Source of the DNA: Plasmodiophora brassicae
Taxonomy: Eukaryota > Endomyxa: Phytomyxea > Phytomyxea > Plasmodiophorida
Direction: 5' to 3'
DNA length: 64,000 nt
Assembly (NCBI GenBank): GCA_036867785.1
Contig: CP145409.1
Coordinates: forward strand, 2,038,641-2,102,640
The position numbers and the translations under genes were made by a program. Position 1 is the stretch's first letter. Every line of letters begins with the position of its first letter. The notes beneath the pieces were generated by a model that had not been told where the DNA came from, did no database searches, and saw nothing but the letters and a program-made list of their open reading frames with translations. This document shows, in pieces, positions 42,401-53,049 of this stretch.

Positions 42401-43514
42401 CCGCCCTGGTTAGCGTTCCCTGGCCAGACTTCTGCCCGCTCAGGAACTCGCCTTCGTAACGCTCGCCCGATGACGTCACAAGCACGCCCATGCCCGACAT
42501 CTGAGGCAGTCTGGTCAATACTCTGTCGGCGCTTGGCCGAGACCGAACGCTACCTGATCGTCGAGGAACCTTCCCGTGTACACGTTGTTGTTCGTCCAGG
42601 TCTGCGTGCCTTTGCCGTTCTTCTTCCCGTTCAGGAACTCGCCCTCGTAGACGCACCCGTCGACGTCGACGTACCGTCCATGGCCGGACGGGACGCCGTT
42701 ACGGAACTCGCCTTCGTACAGGCGCTTCGTCACGGCCGACTCCAGGCGGCCTTGCCCGTGTGGGACGCCGTTCTGTCAGGGCGAACCATTGGTCAAATCG
42801 GTGCCGCCCGCGGCGTGGTGACGATGCCGCGATTACCTCCCAGGTGCCCGTGTACTGCAGGCCGTTGGGCCAGGCGTGGCACCCGCGCCCCTTGGGCAGG
42901 CCCGCCACCCAGTCGCCTTTGTACGATGCGCCGCCCGCCGTGCACTGCCCTTTGCCGCTGCGCTCCGATTGGCCGTTCACTTGGCCGGCGTATTGCGGGT
43001 TCGGCATCGTCCAGGCCATGGGCGGCAGGACGAAGAACGACTCGGTCATCAGGCTCATTTGCGGGCGATAGGACGCATCGGACGCCAGTGGCGGGCTCGC
43101 GTTGGCACTGCCGTGCATGGTCAGGACGCGGGGGCCCTGCGCGCTCCGATGGTGCGACAACGACGTCTGTGGCGTCGTCTGCGCCCGCGCTGCCGCATGC
43201 AGCAGCGCTTCGACCCATTCGTTTCGCTGTGCGGCGGACGAGGCGCGCATGAACAGGTACTGCGATTTCGTCGACGGGCCAATCTCGACGGCGAACGAGA
43301 ACTCCTTGTGGATCAACGGGGTGGCGTCCACGATCTTACAGTTGGCCACCGAGATGGATCCCTTCGGCGATTTCGCCTGGTGCTTGGCGTAATACGACAG
43401 GACGCGGTTCTCCAGGATAAAGTACCGTTTCTTCCACCCGCTGCGGACGTTGTTCGCATACGAGATGGGCAGCTTGTACAGATAGCCCTCCATCTGGCGC
43501 GTGAACGTCGACAT
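39407..43514 (-). CDS. PH-MORN-SAM scaffold protein
   Basis: Exons 43514..42837, 42772..42554, 42500..41900, 41842..41532 and 41482..39407 join across 64-, 53-, 57- and 49-nt introns (1,294 residues). An N-terminal PH domain (EGYLYKLP to RNEWVEALLHAA) is followed by about 17 MORN repeats (YEGEFLSGQKSGQGTL, YKGEWRNGKRHGRGEF...). A ~470-residue disordered region is rich in Ser, Asp and poly-Gln, and a SAM domain (DQWSAEDVASWLQSSNMDEF) lies near residue 1130. PH and MORN both favour membrane phosphoinositides and SAM favours oligomers, suggesting a membrane-linked scaffold. The 57-nt intron is in frame with no stop, so unspliced models will read through it. The stop codon sits inside an AATAAA. 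Confidence 0.9.
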
Positions 43515-43755
43515 CGAGGCGACGTCGCCGTCGCGACGCGATGGGCAACGTCCGCTCAATACGCACACAGAAGCGGCAAGGCACGTGCCCGTGTGCGATG
43601 CCCCAATCGACACGTATGAAATATCTGCGTTTGACCGAGTCGGGCATCGTCGAGCACTACGGGTCCAGATTAACCTTCAATGGCGACCGTTTAGTTTGGT
43701 CCAGCCCTGGTGAACTCCGGGGACGGTCCGTTGATTGCCGGGGGCGTGCCGCATC

Positions 43756-45203
43756 ATGCCCGGGTCGCGTCCTGCCGACGATCGCAGCGCGCCTGCGCCT
43801 GGTGGGTGCCCAGTCGACCAGCGCAACCATGGTGACGCGCCCGGGTCCCCCGCCTATCACGACGGCAAGCCTTCATCGGAACCGCTGGGCTGCCCCGTTG
43901 CGGATCAACGTCCCGTGGCCGACGACCCCCAATGTCCTGTCGCTCATAGCGACGGGAAGTCACCTGGACGTGATGCGTGTCCCGTTGCTGGGAAACAGCC
44001 GGCCAAGCAAGCGTCTGCGCCTGATGGATGCCCTGTCGCGCATGGGTCCGGATACCGTCACCCGCACGTCTACAATGTCTACAACGAGAGGATCGACCCG
44101 ACCAATCAGATGGCCGCCAACCCCAATCAGAAACCGGGGCCGGGACAGACGCAGCCCCTGTCGACACACCGCGTGCAATCGTCCATACCGAAAGGCGGCA
44201 CCGACTCCACCTGGTCCTGTAGGTCCAACTCGTGTCTGTCATGCCGCCATCCCGCATTGCCTTACAGCGACGTTGGCTCCGTGTAGATCCTTCACCGCAA
44301 ATGTTCTATAATGCATTGAACCGCAAAGGCAAACTCGACGGCGTATCAGAGACCGACGTCAACGCCATCGTGGCCATTCACAACAATATGAACGAACGGA
44401 CCTGGCAGCAGGTCCTGCAATGGGGTACGCACAGAATCGTTTCGCTACCCGGTTTGTACTAAACCAGTGTCTCTCTGCAGAGTCGTGCAAATCGTGCCCC
44501 GACCCGACCTTGCTGCGGTTCATGGGCAGACCGAACCAGCTGACGCCCAAGGCCTACATCAAGTCATGGCTGGGATACGGGCTTCCATTCGATCGTCACG
44601 ACTGGATCGTCGACCGATGCGGTATAACGGAATTGCTCGCGGCCGCTTTCGTTCCTTGTTGACGCTGTCTCCTCAGGCCAGGAAGTTCGGTATGTGATCG
44701 ATTACTACCACGACGAGCAAGGCGTGGAGCACGACCAGCTGCCGTCGTTACGAGACACGACCTCGGTAGCGTCGATCAAGGTCGATGCGCGTCCAGCGCT
44801 GGACTCGTTCGAGAGTTGCTTCGACCGGCTGCGACATCTGTTCTCTGACACGGGCCAGTCGCTGCCGAAGGCGACGCCCTCCCAGGAACCTGCCGTCTCG
44901 GAGCACGTTACCGACGAAGACGCTGCCGCCCTAGTTCGAACTCGCTGTGAATCGGCGCTGGCGACGTTCCAAGGCTGTACCGATGAAGCGCAATGCGCCA
45001 AGGCGGCCATGGCCCTGAACTACTGCATGGGTGCCATCGTGTGCCCGGATGAAGCGCAACAGTTTGTGCACAAGGTGGACAGCGGGACCGCCGACGACGC
45101 TGAAGCTGCCTACGAGCGCTTGACGAATTGCCTTTCGCGTTCACCTGCCCTGAAGACTTTATTCCAGGCCGATGATAGCGACCTCGGACCCAAGCAATCC
45201 TGA
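43756..45203 (+). CDS. HCCS: holocytochrome c synthase (heme lyase) with extra C-terminal domain
   Basis: Exons 43756..44218, 44287..44424, 44481..44621 and 44677..45203 join across 68-, 56- and 55-nt introns (422 residues). It attaches heme to apocytochrome c in the mitochondrial intermembrane space. Five Cys-Pro-Val heme-regulatory motifs occur, at residues ~18, 46, 60, 75 and 92. The catalytic core follows: [47 protein letters not shown], and [14 protein letters not shown] then [12 protein letters not shown]. After the core the protein continues ~130 residues instead of ending, with a Cys-rich helical region holding two CX9C spacings (Cys338/348 and 354/364) plus Cys370. It is longer than the usual family length. 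The join at 44218/44287 is what restores the conserved SYPSPQMFY. Confidence 0.93.
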
Positions 45204-45429
45204 TAACTGTACAGATACACATGAGTCTGGGAGCAACTCGTGTTGCTCTCCGGTGCGGCACCGGCGTTGGGTGGTACACCCTCTTCGGACTGTATGGTAT
45301 TGCCTGTGGGGGCGGGGCTCATTGGGCGCCGTTTTCGGCGAACGGGCGACCGAGCGTGACGGCAGTGGGGTACACGCTGCTGAGCATTTTGGAGCGCGCG
45401 CCCGTCACGTCGCGTTGAGGGAGTGCTCG

Positions 45430-47465
45430 ATGATCACTATGGCGGTCACCATGCAACGGCGGCTGCTGTCGGGGGCGCCGCGTGTTGCACCGGTACAGGC
45501 AACGAGCAGTGCTTGATCAGCGACCCGAGCGTGAGATCCCAGTCGTGCACAGATACTCACCCAGCGATTGCCCGACCTGGACCCCGACCTGTTTGACATC
45601 ATTGAGCGCGAGAAGCAGCGGCAACGGAACAGCATATCGCTGATACCGAGTGAGGTGGGACGGCTTCGTTTGCGAAACACTGTACGGGCTCTGAGCGGCT
45701 GGTAGAATTTTACGAGTCGCAGTGTCCTTGATGCGTTGGGTTCCGTCATGCAGAACAAGTATTCAGAAGGTCCCCTGTGCTTAGTGGTGCAGTTGGCTGT
45801 TCGTCTGATGCCTGTCAACGGAATGTATAGGGTACCCCGGTGCGCGGTATTACGGCGGTAACCAGTTCATCGATGCCTGCGAGCGCTTGTGCCAGGAGCG
45901 GGCACTGGCCGCATTCCGGCTATCGCCGGACATGTGGGCTGTCAATGTACAGCCGCTGTCAGGGTCACCTGCCAATTTCGAAGTCTATACGGCTATCTTG
46001 CAACCGCACGACCGCATTATGAGCCTTGATTTGCCTCATGGCGGACAGTACGTCACACACGTCGGCCATCGGCATTCCATCCATGCGCTAGTCTCAATAT
46101 ATAGGGTGTGTGCCACAGTTTGTCGCATGGATACTCTACGCCGACCAAGAAAGTCAGCGCCGTATCCAAGTATTTCGAGGTTCTCCCCTATCGGCTCGAC
46201 GAGGTCCGCATTGCGATGAACCCGCCTGCCCTCGCTGACAGCAATTCTAACGCTTAACGCAGGCGACTGGCTTGATTGATTACGACGATTTGGAGCGTTT
46301 ATCTGCCCGGTATCGTCCGTCGGTGCTCGTCTCGGGGGCGTCGGCGTATTCTCGAGATTTCGACTTCGCCCGTCTTCGCAAGGTAACTGCTTGTATTGGT
46401 CCTATACTACGCCTATTATAACACCTGCAAATGAAGATTGCCGACAGGTGTGGAGCCTACCTACTCTACGACATGGCCCATGTATCGGGTTTGATCGCAG
46501 CAGGTATACTCAATGACCCGTTTGAGTACGCCGACATTGTCACGACCACGACTCATAAATCGCTTCGTGGTCCACGAGGAGCCATTATCTTCTCCAGGAA
46601 GGGTAACTGAGCCGAGCTATTAAGACTAGTCGTCGAGCTCACCTGTTAGTTGTTTCGCAGGCGTACGTTCTGTTGACAAGAAGGGCGTTGAGACGATGTA
46701 CGACCTTGAATCCCGGATCAACCAGTCTGTATTCCCCGGCCATCAAGGCGGCCCGCATAACCACACAATCGCTGCGCTGGCTGTGGCGTTGAAACAGGTA
46801 TTGACAGCGACCAGATTTGCGTTTGTTGGTAATCGGAGGCCTTCCCTGTTTAGGCCTCATCCAGCGAGTTCAAAGAGTACCAGCAACGAGTCGTATCAAA
46901 CTGTAAAGCGCTTTGCAACGCACTCAGGGCAGCCGGGTTCTCGATCGTATCTGGCGGCACCGAGAACCATCTTATTCTGGTCGACCTGAAACCGCTGGGT
47001 GTCGATGGTGCTAGAGTTGAGCGCACGCTTGAGCACATGAATGTGGCCCTGAACAAGAATACCGTCCCTGGCGACAAAAGTGCAATGGTTCCAGGCGGAA
47101 TTCGTCTCGGGACGCCTGCAATGACAACCCGGGGTCTGAAGGAGGACGACTTTGAGAAAATTGCTGAATTCGTTGTACGGGGTGTCGAAATTGCACTGGC
47201 AGCAAGTAGCAAGGTGGGTCCATTGCTAACCGGGATATCCTTCTGTCCTCTCACCATGCCTTGCAGGCGACGTCAAAGAAATTGAAAGACTTCGAGGCGA
47301 CGCTGCTTGGTGACAGTTTTGGGGTATCAGAAGCAAAGGCAAACGTCATTGGTAGGATGCTCACATGGTGGCCTTCATAATCATATTGTAACACGCCCCA
47401 CAGAGTTTGCGCAGCAGTTCCCAACGATCGGCTTCGACGAGAGCGAGATGAAGTACCAGGACTAA
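45430..47465 (+). CDS. SHMT: serine hydroxymethyltransferase, probably mitochondrial
   Basis: Eleven exons, all joins in frame (486 residues): 45430..45492, 45553..45654, 45706..45769, 45831..46047, 46119..46203, 46263..46382, 46437..46602, 46661..46797, 46854..47213, 47267..47351, 47404..47465. PLP enzyme turning serine and THF into glycine and methylene-THF. Landmarks: [68 protein letters not shown], and [16 protein letters not shown] with the PLP lysine. The first exon, [21 protein letters not shown], is Arg/Ser/Ala-rich without acids, like a mitochondrial presequence. Its exact splice ends are the least certain part (45564 is another possible acceptor). Ten introns contrast with the intronless neighbours. 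Confidence 0.95.
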
Positions 47466-47599
47466 GCACTCGATAAACTGTGAAGTTTGCACCGCCAGCG
47501 TTGCTCTGTGCTGAATTAGCGGCTACCGATCGAATATGTATATTCGGCCACAGCGTGAAGCATACCCGATGGGCGATTGCCGACGGTAGGGCACCAGAC

Positions 47600-48208
47600 C
47601 AGGCTTTGGACATCGCGGCCAGCAGGAAAGAGAAGGTAACCCCGGTACAGAGCGCTAGTAGAACACCTTCAATGCAGTCCGCGCCTGCCGCTGTGTGGGA
47701 TTCATACGACGCCGAAAAGCGGCCTCGCCGTCGTCGACTGCAACGTTGTACGCTGGGACCCGACGTACTATCGCGTTCGGCACCGCACGAAGAACGTCTG
47801 CATGTACGCCAGCTGGCCCGTAGACGTCTACCCACCGACACCGTCGCCGGCAAGCGATTCACTGTCCGACCCATGACGACCGGCTATAGCGTGTTTCTGG
47901 ACGCCCGGCAACGACATTGAGTGCTACCTGTCCATGTCTGCAAGCTCGTTGCCGCTTTTAAGGGGCGTCCAGCTGCACGTGGCGGTCGCGTACTGGCTGT
48001 GTCCCCGCCCGACAGCCGACCAGGTGGTGGGCCCCGTCTCTCGATCGACGCGTAGCAACCAGCGACGACCGTCAAAGCCTGCAGCACTTGCGTCCGACCT
48101 GTTGACCCGTTTCTTGCATCGGGACACATTCAGGGTAGCATTGAATGGTTCGGCACGACATCGAGCATTACGTTCGGCCCGTTCGGTATGGGCATCAACG
48201 TCCTCTGA
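47600..48208 (+). CDS. hypothetical protein, spliced, incomplete model
   Basis: A plus-strand frame reads LPLCGIHTTPKSGLAVVDC and RVRHRTKNVCMYASWPVDVY, then after a stop resumes as FWTPGNDIECYLSMSASS and LHVAVAYWLCPRPTADQ. After a likely ~108-nt intron (48025..48132 region) it ends IEWFGTTSSITFGPFGMGIN. Composition (Cys, Tyr, Trp, Asn) is unlike chance GC-rich frames, so a small secreted or surface protein is possible. The start and first junctions could not be fixed and no family is recognised. It could also be a decayed gene at the edge of the subtelomeric zone. Confidence 0.35.
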
Positions 48209-49119
48209 AGCTACTGCAACCAGCTGTCCGATGCTTCTCGGGCCGGTTGGCGTTCGCACCGGCCGCAACGACCCGCGATGACGACCAGGAGCTGCCGGTG
48301 CACCTGATGCAGCTGCGTGGATTGCCCCCGGACCACGTGGCGACGCCTCCCGACCGACACCTTCGCTCGACGACGTACGCATTGAAGAGCGCGGCGCCAT
48401 ACGCGCATTCAAGGCCCGTGATCGAAACGGACGTCGTCCGAGCCGATTGCAACCACCGGCGCCGAGATCATGGGGTTGACAACATTGGCGTGTAGGAGAC
48501 CCCACTATTAGAACAGCGTGGTGGCATCTGCAGGGCGTTTCGCCGCCACTGGTTAGTCAGCTGTGCCTCTCTCACATGGCCGCTGTGTCGTCGCCGGACG
48601 AGGTCCCCCAAGGCAGTACCGATGATTCCTGCTGTGTGACGGCTTCCTGGATCGCGATTCGCAAACCCTGCACGCGCGGGAGCGAAGCTTCTGACAATGA
48701 TGTCCAGAGGATCGCTACGATTGTCGGGCGGTGCTCGATCTTTCTTGCTATGATAATGACCTTGGCTCAGAGTGTGTATCGCGAGCAAATCGGTTCGTCA
48801 GCTGCGGACTCGCTGGGACTGACCTTCGCTGTAGCAAACTGACCACATGGCGTGTCGTCGTGGCACAGAGCTGTGGGCACTTGCCAGCTTGACAGTTTCG
48901 TTTGCTCTGCGCCACACAGCCATCGTTAGGATACGTGTCTGCCAACATTGCCGTGAGCAGTGAACCTTGCTCTCGTGCGATTTCGACTGACACAGGTCGC
49001 TAATTGTGTCTCTCGACAATTCATCGCGGTCGCTCTCCGAGCTCGACATAGAGCGAGCGTCTGCAGCGGCGTGTTGGGAGCGCAGTGATCAGTACAGTCA
49101 TTCGTGCCCAACCATTCAG
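48209..49119. other. start of gene-poor subtelomeric zone
   Basis: About 900 bases with no supported gene. Several short overlapping frames exist without domains. Codon bias typical of the genes to the left is lost here. Confidence 0.5.
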
Positions 49120-50228
49120 TCAGCGACGAACGACTCGCCTGCGTTTGCCAGACGCGCGGCTCTGCTGTGTGGCGGAGCGGCGACTCATCCGCGTGCGACG
49201 AGCAGGTCCATTGCCGTCGGCAGACGCGTCATCGTCAATGTCCTCGCTCAGTTGGTCGGCCTTTGGGTTGCCCCGTCGCTGGTGGATAGCGGCGACGTAC
49301 GCGCCCACCATATCGTCGACGACGCCGCGAAACCTCGACGACGTTCCCTCTGTCATCGGCCTTGGTCGCGAGTCCAGGATGACCAGCTCGAACGCGTTTA
49401 CGAAATATGCATGTGCGCGCCTCGAGCTCACGCCGATCTCGACGAGCATGCGCCCCACAGCACCAGAGCGTGCTTATAAAGACGCCAATCGATTGGTGCA
49501 GCGCCGCGCACATCTTCGACATACTGCAGATGTGCGGCGCTGCACCAATCGACTGGCGTCCTTATAAGCACGTCGACGACGAGGACATGCTCAGCGGGGT
49601 GAGAACGGCGTCGTTTCGACCGGCACCGACCCCTAGTCAGCACGCCGGGGCCCAGCGCGAGTGCATGATAGACGCGGAGAATCAGAATTTTTTCCGCCGT
49701 CGGCCAAGTCGACTGGTGGACGGGAGAAGGCCACCTGTCCTTGACGCCCTTGACAGCGGCGTGCACCTGCGTCGACAGCGTCTTGTGGCCCTTTGACAAT
49801 TTCACGATGGAATCGACCGCCGCTAACTGGACTAGCAGGCCGTTGTGCGGGTCGGCCAGGAACGAGCCCCAGTCGATCTTGGTGCAGGCGTCCCGCGCGT
49901 CCGGCGACGAGTGTATGACGCCCTGTATGAGAGCCAGCGCCTCACACAGCCGGTGACGCTTCTTGCTGCCCTGATTGGCCGACGGCAAGGGTACGTCCTG
50001 CCAACTCGCGTATGCCTCCAGCAGCATGATCGACCGTGATACCAGCGGCAACGCGCTCAGAGTCATCGGGTCAGACGACGCTGGCAGACGCAGCACCGCC
50101 GATGGATCGTGCAGTGGCGGGACAATCATGACGACATGCGTCAATACGGCCGGAAAACGCGACGACGACGCCCAGCGTCCATCGGGGCGAGCACTCATCG
50201 GCTGCGCTGGTCGGGGCGCGTCATCCAT
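49120..50228 (-). CDS. hypothetical helical protein, possibly spliced
   Basis: From the ATG at 50228 the frame reads a helical, Leu/Ala-rich product (LSALPLVSRSIMLLEAYASW, CEALALIQGVIHSSPDARDA, VQLAAVDSIVKLSKG) to about 49600. A second frame from about 49468 to the stop at 49120 reads MLVEIGVSSRRAHAYFVNAF, an acidic stretch, and a basic nuclear-signal-like end, GKRRRVVRR. An intron between ~49600 and ~49468, ending TTATAAG, would join them, and the 102-bp palindrome at 49470-49571 would then lie inside that intron. Not recognised; the exact donor was not fixed. Confidence 0.45.
49470..49571. repeat. 102-bp near-perfect palindrome
   Basis: Left arm 49470-49515 and right arm 49528-49571 are complementary, with about four differences and a ~12-base centre. 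Both outer ends carry GTGCTTATAA or its complement. The two arms include the 16-base stretch GATTGGTGCAGCGCCG in opposite orientations. It could fold as a long hairpin. Confidence 0.9.
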
Positions 50229-50229
50229 C

Positions 50230-51190
50230 CGTTCTTCGGAAGACGAAAAGCAGGCGGTGAAACTGGTGAGGGACGCGATGCGGAAGCGTATCCGATTCTG
50301 TCGCCAGGTGGTCGCCGATCGCGTTCCTGTCGTGCACGGCGTTGAGTACGTCGCTAACCTGACCATGCGTCAGGCGTGCTTCAACAGCATGTGGCAGGAG
50401 GCGATGGGTTCAACGACGATGCCACGTTCCTGCTGCTGGAGGCGGAAGCGGTGTGGGCACATCTCCGGCGGAAACTAGAGCAGTATGTCGTGTTCCCCCG
50501 CAAGATGTACCGCGCGATGTTTCGCCGGCTGGAGCGCGGTCGCCGGTCTCATTTCGTGTCCAACATCGATCGGCGGTCGCTGAACGCGCTGCTGTAACAG
50601 GCAGCTTTGACGGGTGGCTCTTTCATGGTTGTGAAGCAGCACCAAAGACACGGGAGGCTCAGCGGTCGCGGATGGCTAGCAGATACTACCAGTCACTGGG
50701 TCGTGAGAGCGTGGCGCCCGGTGTGTTTATAGTACAAGCCGTAGTCGAGGGTTTGACGTCGATGTGGAGTCTGAATAGGCTGCACGTGCCCACAAGCAAT
50801 CCCCGCGACGCGTGACCAGCACACTGCAGATCTTCGAAGACTGTGTTAATGCGGGTTTTGACGGGTCGTCGATCAACCCACGTCGGTTCTACCACCGGGC
50901 CACGCCGGACAGCAATGTCGGGCCGTGGCTCGTGACTTCGTCTCTGCAGTTTGGCCGATTTTTCGTCGTCGACACGTACATGGATCCGCTAGCCCTGGTC
51001 ATCAACAGGGGCGACTTCATGAACTTTATTCAGAGCCTCGACTACGTCGATATGATGGCGACAGTCCTGCGGATCTCCGTCAAAGGAAACCGGCACGCGC
51101 TACTACCTGGTCCAGTCGTGGTTCCTGGTCATCTCATCAGGGCTGAGCCCAATGCTGGCACCGGACGCCATTGCTCTGAACCTTCTGATC
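50230..51190 (+). pseudogene. decayed gene copy, left arm of inverted duplication
   Basis: Plus-strand copy of the gene at 51219-52635. It matches over AMRKRIRFCRQVVADRVPVV, YVANLTMRQACFNSMWQE, KLEQYVVFPRKMYRAMFRRL and DPLALVINRGDFMNFIQSLD. Relative to the other copy it has lost one base at about 50400 (shifting frame after MWQE), carries a ~225-base insertion at 50594-50820, and has a short deletion near 50935. The protein family is unknown. The breaks show it is no longer coding as a whole. Confidence 0.75.
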
Positions 51191-51218
51191 GTACGTATAC
51201 GCACCTTCAGTCTGCAGA
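51191..51218. repeat. centre of ~1 kb inverted duplication
   Basis: About 28 unique bases separate the two converging copies. Arms extend roughly 50230-51190 and 51219-51965, with high identity broken by a few indels. The halves nearest the centre, CTCATCAGGGCTGAG and its complement, are almost identical. Confidence 0.8.
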
Positions 51219-52635
51219 AGGTTCAGAGCAATATATGGTGTCCGGTGTCAGCATTGAGCTCAGCCCTGATGAGATGACCAGGAACCCGACTGGACCAGGT
51301 AGTGGAGCGCATGCCGGTTTCCTCTGACGGAGATCCGCAGGACTGTCGACATCATGTCGACGTAGTCGAGGCTCTGAATGAAATTCATAAACTCGCCCTT
51401 GTTGATGACCAGGGCAAGCGGATCCATGTACGTGTCGTCGACGAAGAAGCGGCCAAACTGCAGAGACGAAGACACGTAGTCGAGAGGCGACCCGTTCGAA
51501 GCCACGGCCCGACATTGCTGTCCGGCGTGGCCCGGTGGTAGAACCGACCTGGGTTGATGGACGAGCCGTCAAAAACCGCATTGAAACAGTCTTCGAAGAT
51601 CTGAAGCGCGTTCAGCGACCGCCGATCGATGTTGGACACGAAAGGAGACCGGCGACCGCGCTCCAGCCGGCGAAACATCGCGCGGTACATCTTGCGAGGG
51701 AACACGACATACTGCTCTAGTTTCCGCCGGAGATGTGCCCAGACGGCTTCCGCGTCCAGCAGCAGGAACGTGGCATCGTCGTTGAACCCATCGGCCTCCT
51801 GCCACATGCTGTTGAAGCACGCATGGCGCATGGTCAGGTTAGCGACGTACTCAACGCCGTCACGACAGGAACGCGATCGGCGACCATCTGGCGACAGAAT
51901 CGGATACGCTTCCGCATCGCGTCCCCCACCGGATTCAACGCCCGCTTTACGTCGTCTTCCTTCTTGACCGGGCCGTACTTCCTAAGCGCGGCGGGCAACC
52001 CAGCGAACGACTTCCGGACCTTGCCCTTCTCGAACGTAGCGCGGACGGCCGCGTTCAGGGTACCGATGTGGGCAAAGCGGACGGGGTCCACCAGAACGCG
52101 CCCACGATCCCGCGTGCGCTGCGACACGGTCGCGTTGTAGCACGAGCGCGCGGATGCCATAACGGAACTGCAACGTGACTTGCATCCACCGAACCCGGCG
52201 ACCTCCCCGACCGGATAGTACGAGCTCTTGCGTGGCGCGATGCCACAGCCGACGTCCAGATTTCGCAGCGCTGAGTAGTCGCGGCAGACGGCAACGGCTG
52301 TGTTGTCGGGGAAGGGTTCGGCCGACACGTTGGACCCGATGTCGAAGCGCGCGCATTCCATTAACGTTGACGGCCAGAACGTTCGCAAGTAGCGGCGCGC
52401 GCACCTCGAGAACGTCGGCGACACACGTCATTTTCATCAACGAGCGCACACCTAGCGCTTGCATCAGCACCATGATGGAGCCGTCAAGCTCATCCTCAAG
52501 AGCCTCCAGGACAGCGCGGGCGGACGAAGGTGGCATAACCACGGGGCGGCGGTGGGCCCCAAACTGGTTACAAGGTGTTGTTAGCGCGTTTGAGCCACCG
52601 TTAGCTAGAAACAAAGGTACCGTTGGAAAGGGCAT
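51219..52635 (-). pseudogene. unknown gene family member, right arm, probably decayed
   Basis: Fuller minus-strand copy. From the left-extending start: MPPSSARAVLEALEDELDGS (F-box-like helices, weak), then in another frame MECARFDIGSNVSAEPFPDN through CYNATVSQRTRDRGRVLVDP, then MRHACFNSMWQEADGFNDDA, WAHLRRKLEQYVVFPRKMY, and near the centre DDTYMDPLALVINKG. The frame changes at about 52370 and at about 51490. The first could be an intron; the second has no ordinary splice sites. I recognise no family and think it is a decaying or at least damaged gene. Confidence 0.55.
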
Positions 52636-53049
52636 TAGAACTCAGAGGCAGGACGCCTGTCCGGTGTGCCAAAAGTGCCACCGTTCGTCTGCAATTGCGA
52701 AGAATGTGGGGCAATTTGGGCACTTTGCTGATTTCACCAAGTCGAAGCTGAACTCCGTGGGGGTGCGCAAAATGCCGCGCGTGGTCGGCGTGGACTCGTT
52801 TTGCGCGACCGGTGCACCATGGACGGCATCGCCAGCTGGCGTCTCGTGGTCAGGCAGACGCGCGCTCGGATGATCATCCATGAGTAGACCGCGCGTTCCA
52901 CGACTTCCTCCTGTCCTGTTGGGGTCAGGACGTGATGCACAGGCGGTAACCGCACATGCTCCGGCGGCGACCTCGATGTCTGAGACGCTGTGCCGCATAT
53001 GATCCAGGCCTTCGTCCGCTGAACTGCCCCTGTCATCAACGAGTTCCGC
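52636..53049. other. no gene seen
   Basis: About 410 bases between the inverted duplication and the degenerate repeat array. Open frames here have no recognisable content. Confidence 0.4.
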
